DNA of 14,259 bases from an uncultured Clostridia bacterium (GTDB lineage: Bacteria > Bacillota > Clostridia > TANB77 > CAG-508), in the NCBI GenBank assembly GCA_947624405.1, contig CANQKB010000033.1:1-14259 (forward strand). Reading direction: 5' to 3'. Below are positions 1-7,812 of the stretch, in pieces (position 1 is the stretch's first letter; each line of letters opens with the position of its first letter). The notes beneath the pieces are model-generated. The model worked only from the letters and a program-made list of their open reading frames with translations, was not told where the DNA came from and did no database searches. The translations under genes and the position numbers were made by a program.

Positions 1-5
1 AAATG

Positions 6-95
6 TACAAGCAAAAAAATGCGTAGGTCGAACTTCACTTCAATTTTTAAAACATTTCTCCACGCTTAGCTAATTAGAGAGTGAATTGTAACAAT
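6..95 (-). repeat. Left arm of a ~90-bp inverted repeat bracketing the window
   Basis: This non-coding stretch matches the reverse complement of 14144-14232 over 90 positions, with about 10 mismatches and one gap by hand alignment (near 88% identity). The best-conserved blocks are GTAGGTCGAAC, TTTTTAAAACATT and CTCCACGCTTAGCTA. It begins about 15 bases downstream of the Xaa-Pro peptidase stop codon. No open reading frame or tRNA-like fold was recognised in it. I infer a dispersed intergenic repeat, either a small mobile element or a conserved non-coding element. Its function is unknown. No clear terminator was seen for the peptidase gene, so the repeat may also serve as its 3' end. Confidence 0.75.
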
Positions 96-110
96 ACATT
101 AGCATATTTT

Positions 111-1172
111 TTACTTTATTATACAATACTCTTTACTCGATTTAGTCAAAGGAATACATCCTTCTTTTGTAACTAAAACAGTATCTTCTATCCTTACACC
201 GTACATCCCTGGTATATATATTCCTGGTTCAATAGCTATCACCATATTTTCTTTCAAAATTTTTTCTGATTTAGAAGAAATTACTGGTGTTTCATGTACA
301 TTCATACCAACTCCATGACCTAATGCATGCATAAAATCATACCCATTTACTTTGAAATTCCCTTCAACTATTCTACTTATTATTTTTATGCTTGCCCCTT
401 CTTTTATTTCATCTAATGCTATTTGTTGGTTATCTAGTACTAAATCATATATCTGTTTAACATTTTCATCCACTTTACCTACAAATATTGTTCTAGTCAT
501 ATCTGCACAATATCCATTATAGCTACATCCCATATCAATTGTAATAGCATCTCCTTCAGAAATTTGTCTATCTGTTGGAACTGCATGTGGCATTGATGAA
601 TTTGTACCTGAGGCAACTATTGTTTCAAATGCAGGCACTCCACCATTTACCTTAAAATATCTTTCTATTTCGTCTGCTATTTGTTTCTCCGTCATTCCTC
701 TTTTTATATAATTTAAAATATATGTAAAACAATCATCTGTTATTTGACAAGCTTTTTTTATATATTCTATTTCTTTTTCGTCTTTTATTTGTCTTTGCTT
801 TTCAATTATTCCTTCTGTTTCAACTAATGAATGTATTTTATATTTATGCATAAACTCCTTATATCCTGCATATGTCACGTAATTTTCTTCAAACCCTACA
901 TTTTCGCAGAACATAAACATTCCTTCATAATCTTCTAAAGAAACATCCTTTATGTTTGATAAAATTATTTCATCATCTATCATCAGTGTTCTCTGTACTT
1001 TTTCAATGTATCTATCATCTGTTAAATAAATATTTTCTTTTAAAGTTAATAATAATATTCCTTCTGCTTCAATATTTGTTAAATAATATACATTTACTGG
1101 ATTTGAAACTATCATTCCTTGTATTTTTTGTGTTTTTAGATAATTTCTCAACCATCTAAGTCTATCATTCAT
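111..1172 (-). CDS. Xaa-Pro peptidase (aminopeptidase P / prolidase family, M24)
   Basis: A cytosolic metallopeptidase predicted to cleave peptide bonds next to proline. The protein is 353 residues, normal for the bacterial enzyme. It has a creatinase-type N-terminal domain (about 1-125) and a pita-bread M24 catalytic domain (about 130-353). All five metal ligands are visible: Asp213 in TIDMG, Asp224 in CADMTRT, His286 in GHGVGM, Glu315 in AIEPG and Glu329 in RIEDT; His196 in MPHAVP is also typical. The ATG at 1172 is chosen because AAAGGAG lies 8 bases upstream; an in-frame ATG six codons earlier has its start inside the spacer region before that site. It is the last gene of the yqeG - prepilin peptidase - pepQ set. 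In many Clostridia this gene precedes efp, which would lie beyond the left edge. Whether it acts as an aminopeptidase (pepP-like) or dipeptidase (pepQ-like) cannot be told from sequence. Confidence 0.93.
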   Translation of the reverse strand: MNDRLRWLRNYLKTQKIQGMIVSNPVNVYYLTNIEAEGILLLTLKENIYLTDDRYIEKVQRTLMIDDEIILSNIKDVSLEDYEGMFMFCENVGFEENYVTYAGYKEFMHKYKIHSLVETEGIIEKQRQIKDEKEIEYIKKACQITDDCFTYILNYIKRGMTEKQIADEIERYFKVNGGVPAFETIVASGTNSSMPHAVPTDRQISEGDAITIDMGCSYNGYCADMTRTIFVGKVDENVKQIYDLVLDNQQIALDEIKEGASIKIISRIVEGNFKVNGYDFMHALGHGVGMNVHETPVISSKSEKILKENMVIAIEPGIYIPGMYGVRIEDTVLVTKEGCIPLTKSSKEYCIIK

Positions 1173-1195
1173 AAATGACGCTCCTTTCAATTATC

Positions 1196-1930
1196 TTAAG
1201 CTAATCCCAAAGTGAATATTTTTGCTAAAACAATGAAAATTATTCTAAATGGGACTATCATTGATATAAAACACGAAACAACAATGAACGGTCCAAATGG
1301 TATGTATTCGCTTTTCTTTTTAATTTTTGTAATAAGCAAAATTATACTTATTACAGCTGCTAAAAGAAATGCCATAAGTGTAATTACAATTATGTTTGCA
1401 AATCCAAAATAGAGCCCTAATGCTCCCATGAATTTTACATCACCAAATCCCATTGCCTCTTTTCCAGCAATTAATCCACCTATTAGAGTTATTAATAAAA
1501 ATACTCCTCCGCCGAATGCTAATCCAAGTAATGCATTTGTTAATAAATTCATACTATATAACCCTGATACAAATGTAAATGCTAGTCCTACTTCAAATAA
1601 AGTTAAATTTAATCTATTGGGAATTATTTGATATTTATAATCTATTACAAAAGCTGAAGTTAACATTGGTACAAGAATTGTGTATTTTATTAATTCTAGA
1701 TTGTTTAAAAATTGATTTTTTATTCCATACATTAAAAGTAATATAAAATATACAACAACTGTTATAATTATTAACGGATAATTTAACTTAAACTCCTTAA
1801 AAAAGTCTTTTGATAATACTTTTTTATGTTCTGGCATTACTTTTATGAGCCATGCAGAAATTTGTGCTGATATTACTCCTAATACGCAAAATAATACATA
1901 AAAAAGTATATGTATATTATGAAGATACAT
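1196..1930 (-). CDS. Prepilin peptidase-like membrane aspartyl protease (A24 family)
   Basis: A polytopic inner-membrane protein of 244 residues, with about seven to eight hydrophobic segments. Two catalytic aspartates of the type IV prepilin peptidase family are present: Asp97 in FVIDYKYQIIPN and Asp164 in the GFGDVKFMGALG motif. These enzymes cleave leader peptides of type IV pilins and pseudopilins. The cytoplasmic loop that normally carries a Cys-x-x-Cys zinc site and supports N-methylation is short here (about 31-50) and has no cysteines, so methyltransferase activity is doubtful. No pilin or assembly genes are in the window, so the substrate is unknown. The ATG directly follows the yqeG TAA (TAAATG), and its GGAGG site lies inside the end of yqeG, which implies translational coupling. 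Confidence 0.85.
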   Translation of the reverse strand: MYLHNIHILFYVLFCVLGVISAQISAWLIKVMPEHKKVLSKDFFKEFKLNYPLIIITVVVYFILLLMYGIKNQFLNNLELIKYTILVPMLTSAFVIDYKYQIIPNRLNLTLFEVGLAFTFVSGLYSMNLLTNALLGLAFGGGVFLLITLIGGLIAGKEAMGFGDVKFMGALGLYFGFANIIVITLMAFLLAAVISIILLITKIKKKSEYIPFGPFIVVSCFISMIVPFRIIFIVLAKIFTLGLA

Positions 1931-2434
1931 TTATTTTCCTCCGTTCTTTCTCAAATATCTTTTTATTATAATTTCTTCTATTGGTCTTTTTATTTTTGTA
2001 ACAATTATATCCCTTTTATCTATTGGTTTTGTAAGTATTGAATACATATTTGCTCTTCTTGCCCCTATTACATCTGTAAATATTTGATCTCCTACAACTG
2101 CTATATTTTTTGAATTACTTATTTCTAATTCTTTCTGTACTTTTAGGAAACCTCCTTTAAATGGCTTTTTGGCAAACATTATATATGGGATATTTAGTGC
2201 TTTTGATACTTTTTCTACTTTCTCTTTTTTATTTGTATTTGATAGTATATAAAATTTTATGCCTTGTCCTTTTAAATTATTACACCATTCTAATGCTCCA
2301 TCTAATATTTTTTTATCAAAATCTACTAATGTATTATCTATATCTAATATCAAGGCTTTTATACAATTTTTTTTCAAAAATTCTATTGTTATTTTGGTTA
2401 CATTTTCAAAATATACATCTGGGTATATTGACAT
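1931..2434 (-). CDS. yqeG: YqeG family HAD-superfamily (IIIA) phosphatase
   Basis: A cytosolic 167-residue protein of the YqeG family, about the length of the Bacillus protein. HAD motifs occur in order: motif I DIDNT at Asp31 and Asp33, motif II SNT around 65-67, motif III Lys90-Pro91, and motif IV GDQIFTD with Asp116 and Asp121. The family is predicted to hydrolyse phosphate esters; its physiological substrate is not established. The start at 2434 is set by AAAGGAG eight to nine bases upstream. A longer frame to 2542 would run through the promoter and has no ribosome-binding site. It is the first gene of a leftward three-gene set and has a strong promoter-like sequence just upstream (2460-2488). 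Confidence 0.92.
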   Translation of the reverse strand: MSIYPDVYFENVTKITIEFLKKNCIKALILDIDNTLVDFDKKILDGALEWCNNLKGQGIKFYILSNTNKKEKVEKVSKALNIPYIMFAKKPFKGGFLKVQKELEISNSKNIAVVGDQIFTDVIGARRANMYSILTKPIDKRDIIVTKIKRPIEEIIIKRYLRKNGGK

Positions 2435-2459
2435 TTTCACTTCTCCTTTTGTAACTCCT

Positions 2460-2488
2460 ATTTTATCAATTCGTAAGTTTTTTGTCAA
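2460..2488 (-). promoter_or_regulatory. Vegetative promoter for yqeG
   Basis: On the minus strand, TTGACA (2488-2483) is followed by a 17-base spacer and TAAAAT (2465-2460). This is close to the sigma-A consensus. It would start transcription some 15-20 bases before the yqeG AAAGGAG site, giving a short leader. Confidence 0.75.
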
Positions 2489-2561
2489 ATAATATTTACA
2501 AAAATTGCAACTTATTGTATAATTTGGGTTATAATTTAGCATTTTTTATAACTATTTGCAA

Positions 2562-2709
2562 AGCTCGGGACAGATAGTTGTTTTGAAATGAACGCGTAAG
2601 CGACCTGGTAGGAGCGAAGCGAGTGCGAATTGGAGCAATCGACATATTAAAATATAATTTGGAGATTGCGACACCAAGTGAATGTAAAAACAACTATCTG
2701 TCCCGAGCT
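2562..2709. mobile_element. 148-bp MITE-like element with 23-bp perfect terminal inverted repeats
   Basis: The ends are exact inverted copies, 23 bases each (2562-2584 and 2687-2709), beginning AGCTCGGGACAGATAG. The interior is visibly richer in G and C than its surroundings and contains GCG-rich pieces and a second hairpin with arms GCAATC (2635-2640) and GATTGC (2664-2669). There is no coding capacity. The base composition differs from both flanks, which suggests insertion. No target-site duplication is visible (left flank TTTGCAA, right flank ATTAAAT), so a structured RNA or bidirectional terminator-like element is an alternative to a MITE. Confidence 0.65.
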
Positions 2710-2765
2710 ATTAAATAAACATTTAACTTATTACTAATTTATTTGTAAAAAATAAGGAGTTGAAA

Positions 2766-4064
2766 ATGGAATATACAGAAGAAAAAATACTTAAAGCAAA
2801 AAAATATAATGCCAAAATTTATCCTATTTACAAAATGTTTTCATGGGATTTATTATTTTATTATTCAATAAACTTTCTTTTTTTAACACAAGTAAAAGGC
2901 CTCACTCCTTCAAACGTAATACTTCTTGACGGTTTTTTTACACTTTTTAAATTTATTGCACAGATTCCATCTATTAGTATGGCTGAAGTTGTTGGTAAAA
3001 GAAGAAGCTTAATTATTGCGAATTTTTCTGTTACTTTAAGTATTATTATTTTACTTATTAGCCGTAATTTAAATGACGCAATTATTGCAAATGCTTTCAT
3101 GGGGATTGGTTTCTCTATGAAATCTCTTTGTGAGCCAATATTTTTACGCGATTGTATAACTGCGAAAGAACATCCTGGTTCCGTATTTACAGCTGTAGAC
3201 GGTAGAGGTTCATCTTTTGCATATTTATTTGATGCAATAACTGCATCTTTTTGTGGATACATATTCATCTTCCATAAATATTTGCCTATGTTATTGTGTC
3301 TTTCTATGTGTATAATCTCTTGTTTAATTACTCTTAATTTTAAATCTTATGAAGATCCTAAGAAAAAAGTTAAGTTTAATAAACATGGTGCATTAAAAAC
3401 ATATTATCATGATTTACGAATTGCTTTTCAAAATATTTTTAAATCTGATAGATTAAAAGCTCTTTTCCTATTTTCTGGTTTGTTTGCAGCAATTCTAGCC
3501 ATACGTTCAACTATCGCAAGTAGCTTATTCCATGAAATAGGTATAAAAGAGGAATATTTTGGAATCATTTTAGCTACTCTTACTCTGTTTTCTGCAATAG
3601 CTTCAAGATTTCCAAATATTATTCATAAAAAACTTAAAAATAAAGTACTTGCATGTTTTTCACTTACATTTACAGCTTCAATGATTGCTATTGGACTTGT
3701 TTCTATGTTTTGTCATAATTTTACAGTTGCTGTATGTTCAATTTTAGTACTTTATTCTGTACAATACATAATAAAAGGACCTTACTATACTTTGCTAAAA
3801 AAATATTTAAATAGCTTTTCTTCAGAAACTATGTCAACTAGGATTTATTCTGCTAATACTTTGTCTGAATGTTTAGTTAGTGTTGTTATGTGTTATATTA
3901 CCTCTTTATTCCTTAATATAACATCTACTGCATTTACTATTACATTCCTTGGTTGTGCTTTATTTATAACATTTATTATGATTTTAGAATATATGCAAGA
4001 TAGAATTGGTCTAAAACCAGAAGAATATAAAAAATCTGACATTTATTTTACAGAAGTTCATTAA
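2766..4064 (+). CDS. Major facilitator superfamily transporter
   Basis: A polytopic membrane protein of 432 residues with about 12 hydrophobic segments, split by a basic cytoplasmic loop (about 196-220, rich in Lys), as expected for the 6+6 MFS fold. The loop after the second helix reads AEVVGKRRSLI, a recognisable form of MFS motif A. The substrate is unknown; the protein resembles uncharacterised clostridial permeases and efflux proteins. The start is the ATG at 2766, six bases after AAGGAG; the TTG at 2760 touches the ribosome-binding site and is too close to be used. It is the only plus-strand gene here, stands alone, and converges on holA across a shared terminator. It contains CGT, CGC and CGA arginine codons but no in-frame CGG. 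Confidence 0.85.
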   Translation: MEYTEEKILKAKKYNAKIYPIYKMFSWDLLFYYSINFLFLTQVKGLTPSNVILLDGFFTLFKFIAQIPSISMAEVVGKRRSLIIANFSVTLSIIILLISRNLNDAIIANAFMGIGFSMKSLCEPIFLRDCITAKEHPGSVFTAVDGRGSSFAYLFDAITASFCGYIFIFHKYLPMLLCLSMCIISCLITLNFKSYEDPKKKVKFNKHGALKTYYHDLRIAFQNIFKSDRLKALFLFSGLFAAILAIRSTIASSLFHEIGIKEEYFGIILATLTLFSAIASRFPNIIHKKLKNKVLACFSLTFTASMIAIGLVSMFCHNFTVAVCSILVLYSVQYIIKGPYYTLLKKYLNSFSSETMSTRIYSANTLSECLVSVVMCYITSLFLNITSTAFTITFLGCALFITFIMILEYMQDRIGLKPEEYKKSDIYFTEVH

Positions 4065-4091
4065 AGATAATTGATACAATTTATTCTTATA

Positions 4092-4136
4092 AATATTAAT
4101 ACTCCCTCAAGCTCACTTGAAGGGAGTATTAATATT
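4092..4136. terminator. Bidirectional intrinsic terminator between the MFS gene and holA
   Basis: A near-perfect hairpin has arms at 4092-4111 and 4116-4136, with one bulged base and a four-base loop (CTCA). The core of the stem is ACTCCCTCAAG pairing with CTTGAAGGGAGT, extended by AT pairs. On the plus strand it is followed by TTTTATTTTCTTTCT. It sits between converging genes and can serve both. Confidence 0.88.
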
Positions 4137-4147
4137 TTATTTTCTTT

Positions 4148-5174
4148 CTATTTGGCTAAACTTGCCAATAATGTTTCTGTTCCAATATTTACATCTATCA
4201 ATCCTATTTTATAATTTGTATCCAATTCTATCATATCATCTAAAACTTTTCTTATTTCATTTTCTGAAAAGTATTTAGCTTGTGATTTATACTTATTTAT
4301 TAAAAACGTCTGATTTGGCTTTAAATTAAGAAATACAGCCGGATCTTTTTTATATTTTTCTGCAATTTTTACAATATAAACTTTTTTCAAATGATTATAT
4401 AGAGTAATCAGTATTTTTTGTATTGCTTCTTTTTGATATAATAATTCATTTAATATATCAAGAGCCTTTTTTATATTTTTTTGTCCTATACTATCTGTCA
4501 AATCAAATATATTACTATCTAGCGTTTTTATTGCAAGAGCATAAACACTTTCTTTTGTTATTGTGCCTCCTTCTCCTGTATATTCAATCAATTTTCTTAC
4601 TTCATTTATTAGAGATTGCATATTAGTTCCTGATATATCTATTAATGCTTTCATTGCTCCACTTTCTACTTGTACTTTGTAGACTCCACATATTGCAATT
4701 AACTTTTTTTCTATTTCAAACGGTTTTTGTTCAGCAAATTGGCATATTGTGCCACCCACTGCTTCAACAGTTTTTGTTATATTTAATTTATCAACTGAAT
4801 CCTCAGAAAAAACTAATACTACTCCCTCTTGCATTTGCTTTTGATTTTCTTTTAAATAATTTTCCAATGTTTCTCTTAGTTCTTTTAATCCTGATACTTT
4901 TGCCTTCGTTTCTTTTTTGAATAATCCAGAATGTTTTACTATTATCAATTTCTTCTCATATCCAAATGGTGGTGTTTGTATTTCTGGCATTAATGAATTT
5001 ATTACTGATTCTTCATCTAATTCAATATAATTTATGCCGTACAGATTTTTCTCCAAATAATTTTTTTATTCTTTTTATATTTGTCTCTAATGAATATTTT
5101 TCTTCACCATAAAGTAAATATAGAAAATTTAATTTTTGTTCTTTTAAATCTTTTTCAAGTGCTTGTATTGTCAT
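4148..5174 (-). CDS. holA: DNA polymerase III delta subunit, +1 shift needed at CGG
   Basis: Delta is the clamp-loader subunit that opens the beta clamp during replication. The gene would encode 341 residues, normal for the family, but it is in two frames. Residues 1-45 (from MTIQALEK at 5174, with a weak AGGG site upstream) lie in one frame. At CGG (5039-5037) that frame meets TGA four codons later. Skipping the C gives Gly46 and the conserved continuation GINYIELDEE to the stop at 4148. The N-terminal part has LLYGEEKY typical of delta; the rest matches the delta AAA+-like and C-terminal helical domains. The gene follows ruvC with a 26-base gap and is last in the leftward series. It is essential in known bacteria, so decay is unlikely. 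I read this as a functional gene with a recoding site; a base-calling error is the main alternative. Confidence 0.88.
5036..5039 (-). other. Putative +1 recoding site (CGGC) in holA
   Basis: Frame-0 codons read TCT GTA CGG CAT. After skipping the C they read TCT GTA (C) GGC ATA AAT. Gly46 starts the conserved GINYI segment. A frame-0 stop follows four codons after CGG. Confidence 0.75.
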
Positions 5175-5200
5175 TTTTTTATTCCCTTCAAAATTTAATT

Positions 5201-5686
5201 TTATAATTTTTTTGCAAATTTTGCTGAATGCGCATGACAAATTGCAATTGCCATACTGTCTGTTGTATCATCTAATTTTGGTAAATTTTCTACACCAAGT
5301 ATTGTTTTTACCATCTTTTGTACTTGTATCTTATCAGCTCGCCCATATCCAACAACTGCTTGTTTTACTTGAAGAGGTGTGTATTCATATGTTGGTATCT
5401 CTCTTTGACAGCCTACAACTAATATTACTCCTCTTGCTTGTGCTACATTTATTGCTGTTTTTGCATTATTATTAAAGAATAGCTCCTCAACTGATATTGC
5501 CTCTGGTTGATATTTATCAATTATTAAATTCAAATCAGTAAATATTTCTGATAATCTCATTGGAAATTCCATTTTAGCATCTGTTTTTATTGCACCACTT
5601 GCTATCAATTTAAATTTATTACCGATATAGTCAATAATACTATATCCTGTTATCCCATATCCTGGATCTATACCTAATATTCGCAT
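5201..5686 (-). CDS. ruvC: Holliday junction resolvase RuvC
   Basis: A 161-residue cytosolic endonuclease that cuts four-way DNA junctions together with the RuvAB branch-migration complex. The four catalytic carboxylates are visible: Asp7 in GIDPGYG, Glu67 in SVEELFF, and Asp140 and Asp143 in DDTTDSMA. The length is normal for the family (about 160-170). The reading frame is intact. The start ATG at 5686 has only a weak GAAAGAG-type site. It lies 80 bases after the debranching-enzyme stop and 26 bases before holA. ruvA and ruvB are not in the window. Confidence 0.96.
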   Translation of the reverse strand: MRILGIDPGYGITGYSIIDYIGNKFKLIASGAIKTDAKMEFPMRLSEIFTDLNLIIDKYQPEAISVEELFFNNNAKTAINVAQARGVILVVGCQREIPTYEYTPLQVKQAVVGYGRADKIQVQKMVKTILGVENLPKLDDTTDSMAIAICHAHSAKFAKKL

Positions 5687-5766
5687 TTTTTCACTCTTTC
5701 TTTGCTTAACATACGCTTTACTTTTCCTTTGTAACTTCTTGTTCTAATTCTTCTCTCGTATTAAAA

Positions 5767-7797
5767 TTATTTCCTTAACAATATTCTAAATACTTCTGCT
5801 ACGCTCCATGCTTGAGCTGGAGTTCCTTTTGAATTAAATGGTTCTTTGGTATCATATATTTCAGATACACTTCCAATTACACCATCTCTATTAAATGCTT
5901 CTTCAAAAATTTTTTCTGTTTTTTCACAGAATTTTTCTATTTTTTCCATTAATTGCTGTTTTGTTGTTCTATTTTTCGTATAATTCAACATATTTTTTAG
6001 TGAATTATAATATAATCCAAGTAACCAAGGCCAAACTGGTCCTTGATGATAACTTGCATCCCTTTTAAATGGATCACCTTCATATATTTCGATATAATTC
6101 TTCTCACCTTTTGCAAGTGTTCTAAGCCCATAATCTGTAAGTAATTTCTTCTCTACAACATTTATCATATTTGTTGCGATTTCACTGTCTGGTTCAATAA
6201 CAGGAAAAGTTAAACTTAATGCAAATAATTGATTTGGACGTATTTTTCCATCTCCTATTACATCATATAAACATTTTCTTCTTTTATTATAAAATTTGTT
6301 CGTAAATGCTATCTTCGTATCTTCTGCCATTTCTTTATACTTATTTGAACTTTCCTTATCATCACATAAGTTAGACAATTCTTGCATTACTTTTAATGCA
6401 TTATACCACAATGCATTTATTTCTACTGCTTTTCCATTTCTTGGCGTAAATGCATAATCCCCATACTTTGCATCCATCCATGTATTTTGGGTTTCTGGTG
6501 TTCCTGATACTATAAGATTATCTTCATCTAAATATATATTATTGTTTTCTAAATCTATACCTGTAATATATGACCTTATTATTGTCTTTAGCCTTGAATA
6601 AATACCTCTTAAAAATACAGTATCATTTGTATATTTATAATATTTATATATAGCTTCAAATAATAACAAAGAGCTATCTGCACTGTTATACAAAGGTCTT
6701 AAATCAAATCCTGAATATCCATTTGGAACTAATCCAAATTTTATATCACGTATTAAAGTTAAAAGAACCTCTTTTGCAATTTCATATCTTCTTGGTATAA
6801 GCAATGTTCCTTCAAAAGCAATCAAAGAATCTCTTGCCCAATCTAAGAACCATGGATAGCCTGCAATTATTGTATGTAACCTAAACATAGGTCTATATAC
6901 AACAAAATTATCTGTTGCGATTATGTAATCTTGTAACATATTTTTATATTTTTCTTGATATTTAGTTTCTGCTTTTATATCATATAACTTAGATGATAAT
7001 ACTAATTTTCTTATCCTTATTATTTCATTATTTATTACTTTTTTAACATCTATCTCTTCAATGTTATCTTCTAAGGAACATACAAATTCAATATCTCTTT
7101 CTTCATTCTCATCAATTTCAATTTCATATCTGCCTGGTACAGCTAGATTTTCTTCTGGATAAAATCCTCTTTTTTCTTCTTCTAAATAATACATATTATT
7201 AAACGTATCATTTTCATGCATTATGTATTTACCTGCATTAACATGCATATATACAGGGTTTTCTGCATGATGATCTATTATTAAGATTAGTTTATTTCTA
7301 TTTACACTTTGTTTTAAATTAAATGTATGGTTTGTATTCATTTGATGAAAATCTCTGTAATTTACTATTGGTGCAAGTGTTAGTTTTATCTTTTTATCTC
7401 CATTTTTTATTTTATACAAGATGCAAACAGTATTTTTACCATATTCCATACAAATCAATTTTTTTATTTCTACATCTTCTACTTTATACGAAAATATTGG
7501 AATATAGTCTTTTTCAAAACTTTCTAAATTCTTATATCCATCAGATATATAATTATTTGACATATTTGTATACAATTTATAATTTCTATCTTCAATTTGT
7601 ATGCTTTCATCTACTTTTGAAAGTATTACTTTTCTTCTCCCTGGTGCTGCAAATGGTGCTACTAGTAATCCATGATATTTTCTTGTATTACATCCAATTA
7701 TTGTTGATGAGGCATATCCTCCTAATCCATTTGTTATTAACCATTCTTTTTTTAGTGAATTTTCCAAACTTAGTTCTTCTTTTTCAAATTTTTTCAT
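5767..7797 (-). CDS. Glycogen debranching enzyme (amylo-alpha-1,6-glucosidase, GH133 type)
   Basis: A 676-residue protein of the archaeal/bacterial debranching-enzyme family, which removes alpha-1,6 branches left during glycogen breakdown. The N-terminal domain (about 1-270) carries the family signature EWLITNGLGGYASSTI and NTRKYHGLLVAP. The C-terminal (alpha/alpha)6 catalytic domain (about 300-676) carries GYPWFLDWARDSLIAFEG, then DAKYGDYAFTPRNGKAVEIN and HQGPVWPWLLG. The ATG at 7797 is preceded by GGAGG at good spacing; the TTG four codons earlier is part of that site. The ribosome-binding site follows the yvcK stop directly, so the two genes are probably co-transcribed. No CGG in any phase was found in this long gene. 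Other glycogen genes are absent nearby. Confidence 0.93.
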   Translation of the reverse strand: MKKFEKEELSLENSLKKEWLITNGLGGYASSTIIGCNTRKYHGLLVAPFAAPGRRKVILSKVDESIQIEDRNYKLYTNMSNNYISDGYKNLESFEKDYIPIFSYKVEDVEIKKLICMEYGKNTVCILYKIKNGDKKIKLTLAPIVNYRDFHQMNTNHTFNLKQSVNRNKLILIIDHHAENPVYMHVNAGKYIMHENDTFNNMYYLEEEKRGFYPEENLAVPGRYEIEIDENEERDIEFVCSLEDNIEEIDVKKVINNEIIRIRKLVLSSKLYDIKAETKYQEKYKNMLQDYIIATDNFVVYRPMFRLHTIIAGYPWFLDWARDSLIAFEGTLLIPRRYEIAKEVLLTLIRDIKFGLVPNGYSGFDLRPLYNSADSSLLLFEAIYKYYKYTNDTVFLRGIYSRLKTIIRSYITGIDLENNNIYLDEDNLIVSGTPETQNTWMDAKYGDYAFTPRNGKAVEINALWYNALKVMQELSNLCDDKESSNKYKEMAEDTKIAFTNKFYNKRRKCLYDVIGDGKIRPNQLFALSLTFPVIEPDSEIATNMINVVEKKLLTDYGLRTLAKGEKNYIEIYEGDPFKRDASYHQGPVWPWLLGLYYNSLKNMLNYTKNRTTKQQLMEKIEKFCEKTEKIFEEAFNRDGVIGSVSEIYDTKEPFNSKGTPAQAWSVAEVFRILLRK

Positions 7798-7812
7798 ATG
7801 TTCCTCCAAAAT

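Larger units (their letters stand above)
2435..2765. other. Divergent intergenic region between yqeG and the MFS gene
   Basis: This 331-bp stretch has no supported gene. From left to right it holds the yqeG ribosome-binding site and promoter, an AT-rich segment (about 2489-2561), the 148-bp inverted-repeat element (2562-2709), and about 45 AT-rich bases before the MFS ribosome-binding site. Only a weak promoter-like match (TTTAAC then TAAAAA, about 18 bases apart) was seen for the MFS gene. Confidence 0.6.

Noticed and set aside
2435..2542. N-terminal extension of yqeG to 2542
   Set aside because: It would translate through the promoter and the AAAGGAG site, and homologues begin at the MSIYPD position.
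2562..2709. Riboswitch or T-box interpretation of the inverted-repeat element
   Set aside because: No T-box sequence, known riboswitch core or downstream terminator/antiterminator was recognised. The perfect terminal repeats fit a MITE-like element better.
5037..5060. holA frame break explained by slippage or error in the short A-run (GAGAAAAATC)
   Set aside because: Removing an A also joins the frames, but the break can equally be placed at the CGG a few bases on. The CGG version gives GEKSVGINYI and matches the pattern of five other sites, so it is the simpler explanation.
5718..5766. Short minus-strand reading frame NFNTREELEQEVTKEK in the gap between the debranching enzyme and ruvC
   Set aside because: It is preceded by an in-frame stop, has no start codon or ribosome-binding site, and no homologue is recognised. 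It may be a gene remnant but cannot be supported.
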